Source: Thermodesulfobacteriota bacterium
Lineage (GTDB): Bacteria; Desulfobacterota; Desulfobacteria; Desulfobacterales; Desulfosudaceae
Assembly (NCBI GenBank): GCA_040753795.1
Contig: JBFMDX010000019.1
Span: 17,096-81,095 of the forward strand
Direction of reading: 5' to 3'
Length of the DNA stretch: 64,000 nt
Positions 7,501-17,850 of the stretch are shown in pieces. Both the position numbers and the translations under genes were made by a program. Positions within the stretch are counted from its first letter, which is position 1, and each line of letters starts with the position of its first letter. The notes beneath the pieces are model-generated. The model had not been told where the DNA came from. It searched no databases and saw only the letters and a list, made by a program, of their open reading frames with translations.

Positions 7501-8709
7501 TCATTTAATTTCGCTGAGGACCCGTACGATCTCCTCCCCGAACTCCTTCTTTCGCCACTCCTTCATTTCCCCGACCCTGTCCAGTTGTTCCAGGCTTCGG
7601 GGGTTTTCCCGGGCGATGCCGATGGCCAGGGCGTTGGGAAGGATCAGCCCGGGATCCATGGCGAGCCTGGCGGCGGTGGCCTCGCGCCACTGCTTCAGGG
7701 CGTCAACCCGGAGGGTCGCCTTGCGGGAGAGGGGCTTATGCTTTTCCCGCGGGTAAACCGGAAGGTCATCCTCTTTTTTCTCCAGCGCTTCCCGGATGGC
7801 CAGACATATCGGCTCCGCATACATGGACACCTGTTTGTCCGACAGGATGCGCGATTGTTTCAGCGCGTTGCGGCTGGCCGGCTTCTCTTCGGCCAGCCGG
7901 ATCAGGGCGGTGTTGCCGATTATTTTGAAAGGCGGCAGGTCCTTTTTTCTGGCGATGTCCATCCGTTTTTGCAGGAGATTTTCCAGGATCGCCAGGCCGT
8001 GCCGGTCAAGTCGTCCGGCACCCTTGACCTTGAGAAACAGCGGCTGGCCATTTTCCGGCAGGCAGCGAACGATGCTGATCATGCGGCACTCCTCTTCCAC
8101 CCAGGATGCCCGGCGCATCTGCGCCAGGCGTTCTGCCAGGATGGCCCGCAGGGGGATCAGGTAATGTACATCCCGGGCCGCGTATTCCAGCATCTCGGCG
8201 GGAAGGGGCCTCCGGGACCAGTCTTTTTTCTGGTATTTCTTGTCCAGGGCGACCTGAAAAGTCTGCTGCACCACCGCGTTCAGGCCGCTTTCTCCGATTC
8301 CCAGAAAGCGGCAGGCGATTTCCGTATCAAACAGGTTGTTGATGGTAATGTCACAGCACATGCCCAGGCAGCGGACATCGTAACTGGCGCCATGAAAAAT
8401 CTTGGTGATTTCCGGTGCCAGGAACAAGGGTTTCAGAAGAAAAAGGTCGACGGCGGCCAGGGGGTCGATGATCAGGCACTGGCTGACGGTGGCGATCTGG
8501 AGCAGACAGACCTTTTCGGTAAAATGAAACATGGAATCGGCCTCCACATCCACCGCGATGACTTTTTCTTTCATGAGGGAGGGCACGATCTGGGCCAGTT
8601 CCTGGCTGGAAGTAACCAGTCGGTATGGCGGGCCGGGTTCGGTCGGGAGATTCAACAGCCGTTCTTTTCTATTCCATAAGATCGTTTCAACAGGGTCGCC
8701 AGGCGGCAA
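7501..8709 (-). CDS. rnd: Ribonuclease D
   Basis: A 402-residue 3'-5' exoribonuclease of the DEDDy class. The acidic residues are visible in VIAVDVEADSMFHF (D-x-E), FHGASYDVRCL (D) and EYAARDVHYL (Y-xxx-D). Two HRDC-like helical domains follow (about 210-290 and 305-390; GRLDRHGLAILENLL and ALKQWREATAARLAM). RNase D trims tRNA and small-RNA precursors in other bacteria. There is no ATG at a suitable position; the TTG at 8709 gives a conserved-length N-terminus and has AGGA upstream, but a second TTG (~20 codons in) is also possible. It is divergent from thrS. Confidence 0.88.
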   Translation of the reverse strand: MPPGDPVETILWNRKERLLNLPTEPGPPYRLVTSSQELAQIVPSLMKEKVIAVDVEADSMFHFTEKVCLLQIATVSQCLIIDPLAAVDLFLLKPLFLAPEITKIFHGASYDVRCLGMCCDITINNLFDTEIACRFLGIGESGLNAVVQQTFQVALDKKYQKKDWSRRPLPAEMLEYAARDVHYLIPLRAILAERLAQMRRASWVEEECRMISIVRCLPENGQPLFLKVKGAGRLDRHGLAILENLLQKRMDIARKKDLPPFKIIGNTALIRLAEEKPASRNALKQSRILSDKQVSMYAEPICLAIREALEKKEDDLPVYPREKHKPLSRKATLRVDALKQWREATAARLAMDPGLILPNALAIGIARENPRSLEQLDRVGEMKEWRKKEFGEEIVRVLSEIK

Positions 8710-8733
8710 AAAGTGCCGTCCTGTTTTTTTTCC

Positions 8734-8763
8734 TTGACCGGATTGTCATTTTTTCAATATGTT
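8734..8763 (+). promoter_or_regulatory. Candidate sigma-70 promoter for thrS operon
   Basis: TTGACC (8734-8739) and TATGTT (8758-8763) are separated by 18 bases. They lie between the divergent rnd and thrS genes, about 60 bases before the thrS ATG. The match is moderate. Confidence 0.35.
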
Positions 8764-8824
8764 ATTCACCTCATGGCGGAATGTCAATGAATTCATAAGC
8801 GCGGTTTTTCTGGAGCTGATTCAA

Positions 8825-10735
8825 ATGATTACCATTACACTTCCTGATAAAAGTGTCCGACAATTTGATTCCCCGCCGACCGGCGATGATATCGCCCGGT
8901 CGATTTCCGATGGGCTCTGGCGCAGCAGCGTGGCCATGGAGCTCGATGGCGTCCTGTGCGACCTGTCTTCCCGGGTGGACAGGGACGCCGCGGTCCGGTT
9001 GATCACCACCCGGGACAAGGAGGCCCTGGAGATCATGCGGCACAGTGCCGCCCACATCATGGCCGAGGCCGTTCAGCACCTGTTTGAAAAAGCGGAATTG
9101 ACCATCGGGCCGGTGGTGGCCGACGGCTTCTATTACGATATCGACATGGAGCCGGTTTCCGAGGAGGTGTTTCCCAAAATCGAGGCGGAAATCCAGGCCA
9201 TCATCAAAAACAAAACGCCCTTTGTCCGCCGGGAAGTATCCCGGGAAGAGGCCCTTCGCCTTTACCAGGGCCAGAAATACAAGACGGAAATCATCGAGGG
9301 CCTTGAGGGCGAAACCATTTCCATTTACACCAACGGTGATTTTTCCGACCTGTGCCGGGGACCGCACGTGCCCCATACCGGGTTTATCGGCGCCATCAAG
9401 CTGATGAAGGTGTCCGGTGCTTACTGGCGGGCGGATCAGCAGCGGGAACAGCTTCAGCGGCTTTACGGCACCGCGTTTTTCACGAAGAAGGAATTGAACG
9501 CCTACCTGGAGCTGATCGAAGAGGCGAAAAAACGGGACCATCGTAAAATCGGCGCCCAGCTCGATCTGTTCAGCTTTCATCAGGAAGCGGCCGGCATGCC
9601 CTTTTTCCATCCCCGGGGCATGGTCATGTGGAATATCCTGCTGGATTACTGGCGGCAGGAGCACAAGGCGGCCGGATACGTGGAAGTCAAGACGCCGGTC
9701 ATGCTGGACCGGAAGCTCTGGGAGCGAAGCGGCCACTGGGAAAACTACCGGGAGAACATGTATATCTCGGAAATTGAGGGCAGCCAGTATGCCATCAAAC
9801 CCATGAACTGTCCCGGCGGCATGCTGCTCTATAATGAAAAAATTTATTCCTACCGGGAGCTTCCTCTGCGGGCCGCGGAAATCGGGCTGGTGCACCGCCA
9901 CGAGTTGAGCGGGGTGCTGTCCGGCCTGTTCCGGGTCCGGGCCTTTCACCAGGACGACGCCCATATATTCATGATGCCCGATCAGATCGAACCGGAGATC
10001 CTGGGGGTGCTCCGGCTGGTGGAGCGGATTTACGGCACCTTCGGTCTGGGCTTTCACCTGGAGCTGTCCACCCGGCCGAAAAAATCCATCGGCACCGACG
10101 AACAGTGGGAAAAGGCCACCCGGGGATTGAAGGGTGCGCTGGAAACGTACGGAAAAGGATACCAGGTCAACGAGGGAGACGGCGCCTTTTACGGCCCCAA
10201 GATCGACATCCATATCAAGGACGCCATCGGCCGGACCTGGCAGTGCGGCACCATTCAGCTGGATATGTCCCTGCCGGAGCGGTTTGACTTGAGCTATATC
10301 GATCATAACAACAGCAAGCAGCGGCCGGTGATGATCCACCGCGTCGTCTACGGTTCCATCGAACGGTTTTTCGGCATTCTGATCGAACATTTCGCCGGCA
10401 AATTTCCGTTATGGCTGGCCCCGGTTCAGGCGGTGCTGCTGCCGATGAACGACGCCCTGATCTCTTTTGCCGGAGAGATCCGGGAAAGACTCGAAAATTC
10501 AGGCATCCGGACGGAAGTCGACAGCCGCACCGAGAGCCTGAACAAGAAGGTGCGGGAAGCCCAGCTCAACAAGATTCCCCTGGTCATCACCCTGGGCGAC
10601 CGTGAAAAAGAATCCGGTACCCTGTCGGTGAGAACGCTGGAAGGCAAGGTCCGGCAGGGCGTGACCATGGAAGCGTTCCTTGACCGGGTTTGTGCCCATA
10701 TCCGGGGGAAAAGCCGGGATCCTGAAATTTTTTGA
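8825..10735 (+). CDS. thrS: Threonyl-tRNA synthetase
   Basis: About 636 residues, beginning at the ATG at 8825 (MITITLPDKSVRQF). An in-frame ATG at 8759 falls inside the probable promoter and would add an unrelated extension. The layout is complete: TGS domain (1-65), editing/SAD domain with HSAAHIMAEAVQHLF and CRGPHVPHTG zinc-type residues (70-220), class II core with KPMNCPGG, HRHELSGVLSGLFRVRAF and the motif-3 region RPVMIHRVVYGSIERF (240-520), and the anticodon-binding domain (530-636, LNKKVREAQLNKIPLVITLG). It charges tRNA-Thr. Unusually for the gene, no infC-rpmI-rplT cluster follows; instead pyrR begins 17 bases after the stop. Confidence 0.96.
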   Translation: MITITLPDKSVRQFDSPPTGDDIARSISDGLWRSSVAMELDGVLCDLSSRVDRDAAVRLITTRDKEALEIMRHSAAHIMAEAVQHLFEKAELTIGPVVADGFYYDIDMEPVSEEVFPKIEAEIQAIIKNKTPFVRREVSREEALRLYQGQKYKTEIIEGLEGETISIYTNGDFSDLCRGPHVPHTGFIGAIKLMKVSGAYWRADQQREQLQRLYGTAFFTKKELNAYLELIEEAKKRDHRKIGAQLDLFSFHQEAAGMPFFHPRGMVMWNILLDYWRQEHKAAGYVEVKTPVMLDRKLWERSGHWENYRENMYISEIEGSQYAIKPMNCPGGMLLYNEKIYSYRELPLRAAEIGLVHRHELSGVLSGLFRVRAFHQDDAHIFMMPDQIEPEILGVLRLVERIYGTFGLGFHLELSTRPKKSIGTDEQWEKATRGLKGALETYGKGYQVNEGDGAFYGPKIDIHIKDAIGRTWQCGTIQLDMSLPERFDLSYIDHNNSKQRPVMIHRVVYGSIERFFGILIEHFAGKFPLWLAPVQAVLLPMNDALISFAGEIRERLENSGIRTEVDSRTESLNKKVREAQLNKIPLVITLGDREKESGTLSVRTLEGKVRQGVTMEAFLDRVCAHIRGKSRDPEIF

Positions 10736-10751
10736 GCGACTGGAGGCCACC

Positions 10752-11294
10752 ATGCAGGCAGGTGATACAACCGTTTTGTTGAATGCCGACGAAATCAGGA
10801 AGGCACTGGAAAGAATCGCCCGGGAGATCGTTGACAGAGGGGAGGGCACGGTCAAGGATCTGGCCCTCATCGGTATCCATACCCGGGGGGTGTTCCTGGC
10901 CCGGCGGATCGGCGCCGTGATCGCCGGGATGACGGGTGAAAACGTGCGGACCGGTACCGTTGATATTACGCTTTACCGGGATGACTGGACCCGGATCAGT
11001 TATCAGCCGGTGGTGCAGTCCACGGACATCGCTTTCTCGGTCGATGACCGGCGCGTGGTCCTGGTGGATGACGTTCTGTTTACCGGGCGCACGACCCGGG
11101 CCGCCCTGGACGCCCTGACCGATTTCGGCCGGCCGTCCCGGGTGGAGCTGGCGGTGCTGGTCGACCGGGGCTTGAGAGAGTTGCCCATCCGGGCCGATTA
11201 CGTGGGTAAATCCATAGAAACCAGCCGGGTGCAGACGGTCAACGTGATGCTGGCCGAATGCGACGAGAGCGACCTGGTGGTGGTCAGAGGATAA
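10752..11294 (+). CDS. pyrR: Bifunctional pyrimidine operon regulator / uracil phosphoribosyltransferase
   Basis: A 180-residue type I phosphoribosyltransferase beginning at the ATG at 10752 behind GGAGG. The PRPP-binding loop is VVLVDDVLFTGRTTRAALDAL. The PyrR-type N-terminus (LNADEIRKALERIAREIV) and IGIHTRGVFLARRI are typical, as is the RTGTVDITLYRDD flexible-loop region. PyrR proteins salvage uracil and in Gram-positives bind pyr mRNA to control attenuation. No pyr genes or obvious anti-antiterminator are near, so here it may act mainly as an enzyme. It is in a run with thrS and moaB with short gaps. Confidence 0.93.
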   Translation: MQAGDTTVLLNADEIRKALERIAREIVDRGEGTVKDLALIGIHTRGVFLARRIGAVIAGMTGENVRTGTVDITLYRDDWTRISYQPVVQSTDIAFSVDDRRVVLVDDVLFTGRTTRAALDALTDFGRPSRVELAVLVDRGLRELPIRADYVGKSIETSRVQTVNVMLAECDESDLVVVRG

Positions 11295-11303
11295 GGCGGA
11301 CGC

Positions 11304-11807
11304 ATGGGCAGCAAGGAACACAAACAGCACGCGCCGTCCCGGCTGAAGGTCGGCGTTCTTTCCATTTCCAGCACGCGAACACTGGAAAATGACGACGGCG
11401 GGCAGTGGATCCGGAAGGAGGCGGAAAAGGAGCATCACACGGTGGTCTGTCACCGGGTGATCATTGACGACGTCCGGGCCATCCGGGCCGCGCTTTGCGA
11501 AACCATCAACCAGCATGGACCGCAACTGGTCATCATGACCGGCGGCACCGGTCTGGCGGGAAAAGATGTCACCATCGAAGCGGTGCGGCCCCTGTTCCGC
11601 AAGGAGCTGACCGCCTTCGGGCCGGTGGTGGCGCAGCTCAGTTTCGAAGAGATCGATTCTGCCGCCATCCTCTCCCGGGCCACGGCCGGCATCGTCGGCA
11701 AGGCCGTGGTCTGCTGCATCCCCGGCAGTCTTAACGCCTGCAAGCTCATCTGCCGCAACCTGATTTTCCCGGAAGCCGGGCATCTGGCCAAACATCTGAA
11801 CGAGTAA
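11304..11807 (+). CDS. moaB: MoaB/Mog-type molybdopterin biosynthesis protein
   Basis: A 167-residue MoCF-domain protein. MTGGTGLAGKDVTIEAVRPL is the conserved molybdopterin-binding segment (T-G-G-T-G followed by a D-x-T motif), and CCIPGSLNACKLI is the usual C-terminal signature (P-G-S-xx-A). Such proteins adenylylate molybdopterin or bind it before metal insertion. The protein is trimeric or hexameric in known cases. It lies 9 bases after pyrR and 6 bases before the acyl-CoA synthetase gene; no other molybdenum-cofactor genes are in the window. Confidence 0.9.
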   Translation: MGSKEHKQHAPSRLKVGVLSISSTRTLENDDGGQWIRKEAEKEHHTVVCHRVIIDDVRAIRAALCETINQHGPQLVIMTGGTGLAGKDVTIEAVRPLFRKELTAFGPVVAQLSFEEIDSAAILSRATAGIVGKAVVCCIPGSLNACKLICRNLIFPEAGHLAKHLNE

Positions 11808-11813
11808 GGAATT

Positions 11814-13391
11814 ATGCTGATTACGGAAATTCTGGCCAGGAACGCGCGCGTGTATGGCGCGGAGGTGGCCCTGATCGAGCGCAGCCCGGCTGAGGGCCGG
11901 CGTACGGAAATCAACTGGGAGGAGTTTGACGCCCGCAGCAACCGCGTCGCTCAGGCGCTGATAGCCGCCGGTGTCAAAAAGGGCGACCGGGTGGTACAGC
12001 TGATGACCAACTGCCTGGACTGGCTGCCCATCTATTTCGGGATTCTGCGCACCGGCGCCCTGGCCGTGCCCCTCAACTTCCGGTTTATGGCCGAGACCAT
12101 TGAAAAGTGCGTGAAAACCGCCGGGGCCCGGGTGATGATTTTCGGCGAGGAGTTCATCGACCGGGTCAATGCCGTCAAGGACGCCCTTGACCGGAGCGTG
12201 GAGACTTATATTTTTACCGGCGACGAATCGATCCGCCCTGGCTATTGTCGCTCCTATGCCGATCTCTTGCGGGAGTTTCCGCCCGTCGCGCCGGAGGTGG
12301 TGCTTGCCGCCGAAGATGACGCCGCCCTGTATTTTACTTCCGGGACCACCGGTGATCCCAAGGCCACGCTTCTGACCCACCGCAACCTGGAATTCTCCTG
12401 CTATGTTGAGAACCACCATCACGGCCAGACCCATGAGGACAATTTCCTGTGCATCCCTCCCCTCTATCACACCGGTGCCAAGATGCACTGGTTCGGCAAT
12501 TTTATCGTCGGTGCCAGGGCCGTCATCATGAAGGGGGTGGAGCCCCGATGGGTCATCGAAGCCATATCCGAGGAAAAGATCACGGTGGTCTGGCTGCTGG
12601 TTCCCTGGGCGCTGGATATCCTGTTCGCCATTGAAAACAAGGACATTCTTCTGTCCGATTACCGGCTGGATCAATGGCGCCTGATGCATATCGGGGCTCA
12701 GCCCGTGCCCGCCAGCCTGATCCGGGAATGGAAGAAAATATTTCCCCATCACCAGTACGACACCAACTACGGTCTTACGGAAACCACCGGCCCCGGCTGC
12801 GTCCATCTGGGAGTGGAGAACATGCACAAGGTGGGCGCCATCGGCCGGGCCGGCTTCGACTGGGAGACCCGCATCGTTGACGAGTCCCTGAACCCCGTGG
12901 CCAGGGGAACCATCGGCGAGCTTATGGTACGCGGTCCCGGCGTCATGAAAGCCTACTATAACAATCCCGAAGCCACGGACCAGGTGCTTAAAAGCGGCTG
13001 GCTCCTGACCGGAGACATGGCCCGGGAAGATGAAGACGGGTTTATCTGGCTGGTTGACCGGAAGAAAGACGTCATTATTACCGGTGGAGAAAATGTGTAC
13101 CCGGTGGATATCGAAAGCTTTCTGTTTACCCACCCGAAGATTCATGACGCCGCCGTGATCGGCCTGCCCAGTCTGCGGCTGGGTGAGATCGCTACGGCCA
13201 TCATTCAGCCCAAGGAGGGGCAGGCCATTACCGTCGAGGAGTTGACGGCGTTCTGCTCGCAACTGCCCCGGTACAAACGGCCGCGAAAGTTCTTTTTCGA
13301 TACCATTCCCCGCAATCCCACCGGGAAGATTGAAAAGCCAAAACTGCGGAAGAAGTATGCCGGGGTTGAGGAGAGCTTCAAGGTGGGATAA
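11814..13391 (+). CDS. AMP-dependent acyl-CoA synthetase/ligase
   Basis: A 525-residue class I adenylate-forming enzyme. The A3 P-loop is YFTSGTTGDPKATLLTHRN (~residues 178-196), the A5 region is NYGLTETTGPG, and A7/A8 is LTGDMAREDEDGFIWLVDRK. The catalytic A10 Lys is in NPTGKIEK near the C-terminus. It activates a carboxylic acid to an acyl-AMP and then an acyl-CoA, resembling medium/long-chain and aryl-CoA ligases; the chain length is not readable by eye. The ATG has AAGGA ahead of it, and the gene is the last of the thrS-pyrR-moaB run. It converges with a secreted-protein gene. Confidence 0.9.
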   Translation: MLITEILARNARVYGAEVALIERSPAEGRRTEINWEEFDARSNRVAQALIAAGVKKGDRVVQLMTNCLDWLPIYFGILRTGALAVPLNFRFMAETIEKCVKTAGARVMIFGEEFIDRVNAVKDALDRSVETYIFTGDESIRPGYCRSYADLLREFPPVAPEVVLAAEDDAALYFTSGTTGDPKATLLTHRNLEFSCYVENHHHGQTHEDNFLCIPPLYHTGAKMHWFGNFIVGARAVIMKGVEPRWVIEAISEEKITVVWLLVPWALDILFAIENKDILLSDYRLDQWRLMHIGAQPVPASLIREWKKIFPHHQYDTNYGLTETTGPGCVHLGVENMHKVGAIGRAGFDWETRIVDESLNPVARGTIGELMVRGPGVMKAYYNNPEATDQVLKSGWLLTGDMAREDEDGFIWLVDRKKDVIITGGENVYPVDIESFLFTHPKIHDAAVIGLPSLRLGEIATAIIQPKEGQAITVEELTAFCSQLPRYKRPRKFFFDTIPRNPTGKIEKPKLRKKYAGVEESFKVG

Positions 13392-13400
13392 GGATGATGA

Positions 13401-13916
13401 TTACTGGCCGGAGATCATGAACTCTTTCCCGAACGCCACGATCCCATCGGCCACTACCGGGCCGGTTAACCGGGCACCGTTGCCCCCGATGACGGCTGCC
13501 ACTTTTTCCGGCTGATTTTCCGCCGGATAGCTGTTGATGTAAAATTTATACTCTCCGGCGGGAAAGACCTTGCCGTGAAAGGGGAACGGGCCCACTTCCA
13601 TTTTTCCGTTTTCAACATCGACGTCGATCCGTTCCATGGTGCTGCCGGCTTTGCAGACAAAACCGTACTCATCCCGGATAGAGGCCATGAAGCGCATGCC
13701 GTCCGGCAGGTTGGTCTCCACGTCAAAATAGAGTTTGCCTTTGTCCTGCCGGGGGGCGATGTTGAGCGCCACGGTAATGGCGCCGGCCGTGGTAGTGTTC
13801 AGCGACGGCGTTTCGGTGCCCGGTGACGGGATCGCATCGTCGGCACGGATGACGATGTCCCCGGCAAGAAGGAAAATCAGCAGAACGCAACTCAAGCACT
13901 TGAAAAAATTGTTCAC
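13401..13916 (-). CDS. Secreted protein of unknown function
   Basis: About 171 residues. The GTG at 13916 is preferred because GGAGGAG lies ahead of it and a signal peptide starts there (VNNFFKCLSCVLLIFLLAGDIVIRA). An in-frame upstream start would put charged residues before it. The mature part has an Ala/Thr-rich linker followed by a beta-rich domain (LYFDVETNLPDGMRFMASI, VFPAGEYKFYINSYP) that looks immunoglobulin-like and may sit in the periplasm. I do not recognise a family. It is monocistronic, converging with the acyl-CoA synthetase gene. Confidence 0.65.
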   Translation of the reverse strand: MNNFFKCLSCVLLIFLLAGDIVIRADDAIPSPGTETPSLNTTTAGAITVALNIAPRQDKGKLYFDVETNLPDGMRFMASIRDEYGFVCKAGSTMERIDVDVENGKMEVGPFPFHGKVFPAGEYKFYINSYPAENQPEKVAAVIGGNGARLTGPVVADGIVAFGKEFMISGQ

Positions 13917-14122
13917 GGTCGGCTCCTCCAGCCATCGCAAAGATTCCATTCAAATCTTTACGTTTAATAATTTTCTGTTTTTCTTCCGTAAAGTCAATAT
14001 ATTTTATATCTGCCGGCGAGTGAGGCAATGTGCCTGCCTTTAGGTTTTAAAAAGCGTCCGGCGCGGAAACGGCAGAATGACTCCCGCCCGGCCGGTCTAT
14101 ATAAGCAAGCCCCCGTTTTTTA

Positions 14123-14151
14123 TTGACACACTGGGACGTCATCAGTAAATA
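14123..14151 (+). promoter_or_regulatory. Candidate promoter for the zinc-ribbon gene
   Basis: A perfect TTGACA (14123-14128), a 17-base spacer and TAAATA (14146-14151), followed by an A/T-rich stretch and AAAGGAG before the ATG at 14206. Confidence 0.4.
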
Positions 14152-14205
14152 TATTGTCATAAACATAATTTTTTAATTTATCTGACCAACAAAAGGAGAA
14201 GCAAG

Positions 14206-14511
14206 ATGCCCGTGCAACCGACAGAAAAAGAAGAAGAATATTTCGCGCTTCGCGAATTCGAACGCCTGAAAAAGGTGGAACAGGAAAAACAGCACAAAAT
14301 GGCAGCCGCCGAGAAAGAACGCTTAAAGAAGCTACACCATATGCAGTGCCCGAAATGCGGCATGCAGCTGGTGGAAATCGATTATCGCGGCATTAAAATC
14401 GACCGCTGCTCGGATTGCGAAGGCATCTGGCTTGACAAGGGCGAGCTGGCGGCCGTTACCGATCTGGGCGAGAACGTCCTCGGTAAGCTGTTTTCCGTTT
14501 TTAAGAAATAA
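14206..14511 (+). CDS. Small TFIIB-type zinc-ribbon protein
   Basis: A 101-residue protein with two parts. Residues 5-45 are a highly charged helix (FERLKKVEQEKQHKMAAAEK). Residues 47-80 form a zf-TFIIB ribbon with C-P-K-C and C-S-D-C pairs and the family ending GIWLDKGEL. The function of these small zinc-ribbon proteins is unknown; nucleic-acid or protein binding is likely. It has its own candidate promoter and strong AAAGGAG site. It converges with dnaK across a shared terminator. Confidence 0.85.
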   Translation: MPVQPTEKEEEYFALREFERLKKVEQEKQHKMAAAEKERLKKLHHMQCPKCGMQLVEIDYRGIKIDRCSDCEGIWLDKGELAAVTDLGENVLGKLFSVFKK

Positions 14512-14595
14512 CCGCTTTAGAGCGATGTTGTTGCCGGACTACCGGACAATCGGCGGTCCGAAGAATTATGGCCGACAGCCGGTTTGATTAATAAA

Positions 14596-14640
14596 AAAGT
14601 CCGCGGGAGGATGATCCCCCGCGGACTTTCTCTTTTTTCA
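14596..14640. terminator. Bidirectional intrinsic terminator between zinc-ribbon gene and dnaK
   Basis: A perfect 12-bp stem (AAAGTCCGCGGG 14596-14607 with CCCGCGGACTTT 14618-14629) with a 10-base loop. It is followed on the plus strand by TCTCTTTTTT and preceded by an A run that gives a U tract on the minus strand. It can therefore terminate both converging units. Confidence 0.9.
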
Positions 14641-14654
14641 GGGTAGTGTTGATA

Positions 14655-16592
<1,938 letters not shown>

Positions 16593-16665
16593 TGGTTTCT
16601 CCTTCCGAGCCTGTATATTAAGATGTTCTCATTGTCTGTTTCTTCAGTCGACCGACCCGGTTTCC

Positions 16666-17328
16666 TTATTCCGAGGCGGAAACAACCACCATGGCCGGCC
16701 GCAGCAGCCGGTCATGGATCAAATAGCCTTTCTGATATTCCTCCAGGACGACATTGCCTTCCACATCGTCCGCTTTCCGCGTTGAAACCGCCTGATGAAA
16801 GTTGGGATCGAACTTTTCACCAGCGGCTTTGATCGGCTTTACGCCGAACCGGTCGAGCACTTTTAAAATTTCGTCCAGGGTCATTTTCACGCCATCGATG
16901 ATACAGGCGTTGATGGCGGCGTTTTCAGCCGAAGCGACAATGGCCCGTTCCAGATTGTCCACCACGCCCAGCAGTTCCCGGACAAGGGATTCGTTGGCGT
17001 ATTTTTTAAAATCAGCCCATTGCCTGTCCAAACGCTTTTTGTAATTATCAAACTCAGCCGCCGATCTTAAGAAACGGTCGTTGAGCTCCTCTTTTTCCTT
17101 TTTTACGGTTTCCAGCGCTTCCTGCAGTTGAGCGATCGGATCCATTTCTTTCTCCGGGGCGCTTTCCTCCGCTTTTTCCCCCGGTTTGTCCGTTTTTACT
17201 TCGATCCGGACACCAACCCGGTCCCTTTTTTCAGCCTGTCCACCTTCTTCTACCGGAAGTTTGCCATCCGTCTGGCTGGTCTCCTCCGCATGATCTTTTC
17301 CGGTTTTGTCCTTTTTCACCACAGTCAC
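16666..17328 (-). CDS. grpE: Nucleotide exchange factor GrpE
   Basis: GrpE is clear from the core RFLRSAAEFDNYKKRLDRQW through LEEYQKGYLIHDRLLRPAMV, the latter being the GrpE signature near the C-terminus. The reading frame is open far upstream, into the SRP RNA gene, so the start has to lie downstream of the promoter at 17414-17441. GTG codons at 17328 and 17319 are the best candidates, giving ~217-220 residues with a long acidic/Lys-rich N-terminal tail before the coiled coil; an ATG at 17145 would give only 159. GrpE releases ADP from DnaK. Confidence 0.85.
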   Translation of the reverse strand: MTVVKKDKTGKDHAEETSQTDGKLPVEEGGQAEKRDRVGVRIEVKTDKPGEKAEESAPEKEMDPIAQLQEALETVKKEKEELNDRFLRSAAEFDNYKKRLDRQWADFKKYANESLVRELLGVVDNLERAIVASAENAAINACIIDGVKMTLDEILKVLDRFGVKPIKAAGEKFDPNFHQAVSTRKADDVEGNVVLEEYQKGYLIHDRLLRPAMVVVSASE

Positions 17329-17413
17329 CTGTATCCGTTTACCGTTTCGCCGGGCCAGCCAGCCCGCAAAACGAATTTTTCCAAGCAGTTTCAGAACGTT
17401 TTGATTAACAAAA

Positions 17414-17441
17414 AAGATAAGGTTAAATAAGGTATTGTCAA
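17414..17441 (-). promoter_or_regulatory. Candidate sigma-70 promoter for grpE-dnaK
   Basis: On the minus strand, TTGACA (17441-17436) and TATCTT (17419-17414) are separated by 16 bases. They lie directly after the SRP RNA terminator. No CIRCE inverted repeat was seen. Confidence 0.5.
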
Positions 17442-17465
17442 GAAAGGGAGGGAAAAAATAAAAGA

Positions 17466-17719
17466 ACCTGGTTGTACACCCCCTGTCGACATGCGCCGAG
17501 ACAACGACCGTAACATGACCGGGATCGATCCATGACACCGACCGCACCGGTTATCGCTGCTTCCTTCCGGACCTGACGAGGTTCCCGGCCGTCGGTTGCA
17601 CGGCGGCCGGCCAGAACGGACGACATTTCGGGGCGTTAGCCTTCAGGGGGAACTCAGCCCTGCATAAAGCGGATTTCAGGTATAGGGCACCGCTATCTCC
17701 CCGCCTAGTACAACCAGGT
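17466..17719 (-). ncRNA. ffs: Signal recognition particle RNA, large bacterial form with Alu domain
   Basis: The minus strand at 17575-17556 reads CAGGTCCGGAAGGAAGCAGC, the invariant domain IV loop that binds Ffh. Near the 5' end, ACUAGGCGGGGAGAUAGCGG is the Alu-domain core found in the large Bacillus/Thermus-type SRP RNAs and absent from the 4.5S RNA of E. coli. The ends pair perfectly (ACCTGGTTGTAC with GTACAACCAGGT, 12 bp), which sets a length of about 254 nt. A U-rich tract (CTTTTATTTTTT) follows as a terminator. A near-consensus promoter lies just upstream. Confidence 0.95.
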
Positions 17720-17725
17720 GGGCGG

Positions 17726-17753
17726 ATTATACCATTCGGTGGCTATGTTTCAA
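17726..17753 (-). promoter_or_regulatory. SRP RNA promoter
   Basis: On the minus strand, TTGAAA (17753-17748), a 16-base spacer and a perfect TATAAT (17731-17726). The predicted transcription start, about 7 bases on, coincides with the 5' end of the paired SRP RNA terminus at ~17719. Confidence 0.85.
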
Positions 17754-17850
17754 GTAAATATTTGCCAGTGGTATTCAGAATCGCTATTGTAAAAGGGCAA
17801 GGGCTCAAGGCGCCGATGGCGTGGAAAGTTAAGCAGAAGGGAAGACAAGG

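Noticed and set aside
8771..10390. A 539-codon minus-strand open frame opposite thrS
   Set aside because: thrS is unambiguous on the plus strand; the antisense translation shows no family motif.
10587..13262. An 891-codon minus-strand open frame opposite pyrR, moaB and the acyl-CoA synthetase
   Set aside because: All three plus-strand genes have clear domains. The antisense product has no recognisable motif and is a GC-frame shadow.
16593..17465. hrcA gene or CIRCE operator ahead of grpE-dnaK
   Set aside because: No HrcA reading frame and no TTAGCACTC-N9-GAGTGCTAA repeat were found; only a sigma-70-like promoter is visible.
16666..17547. A longer GrpE starting at 17547
   Set aside because: That start lies inside the SRP RNA gene and upstream of the grpE promoter. 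The added residues have no GrpE similarity.
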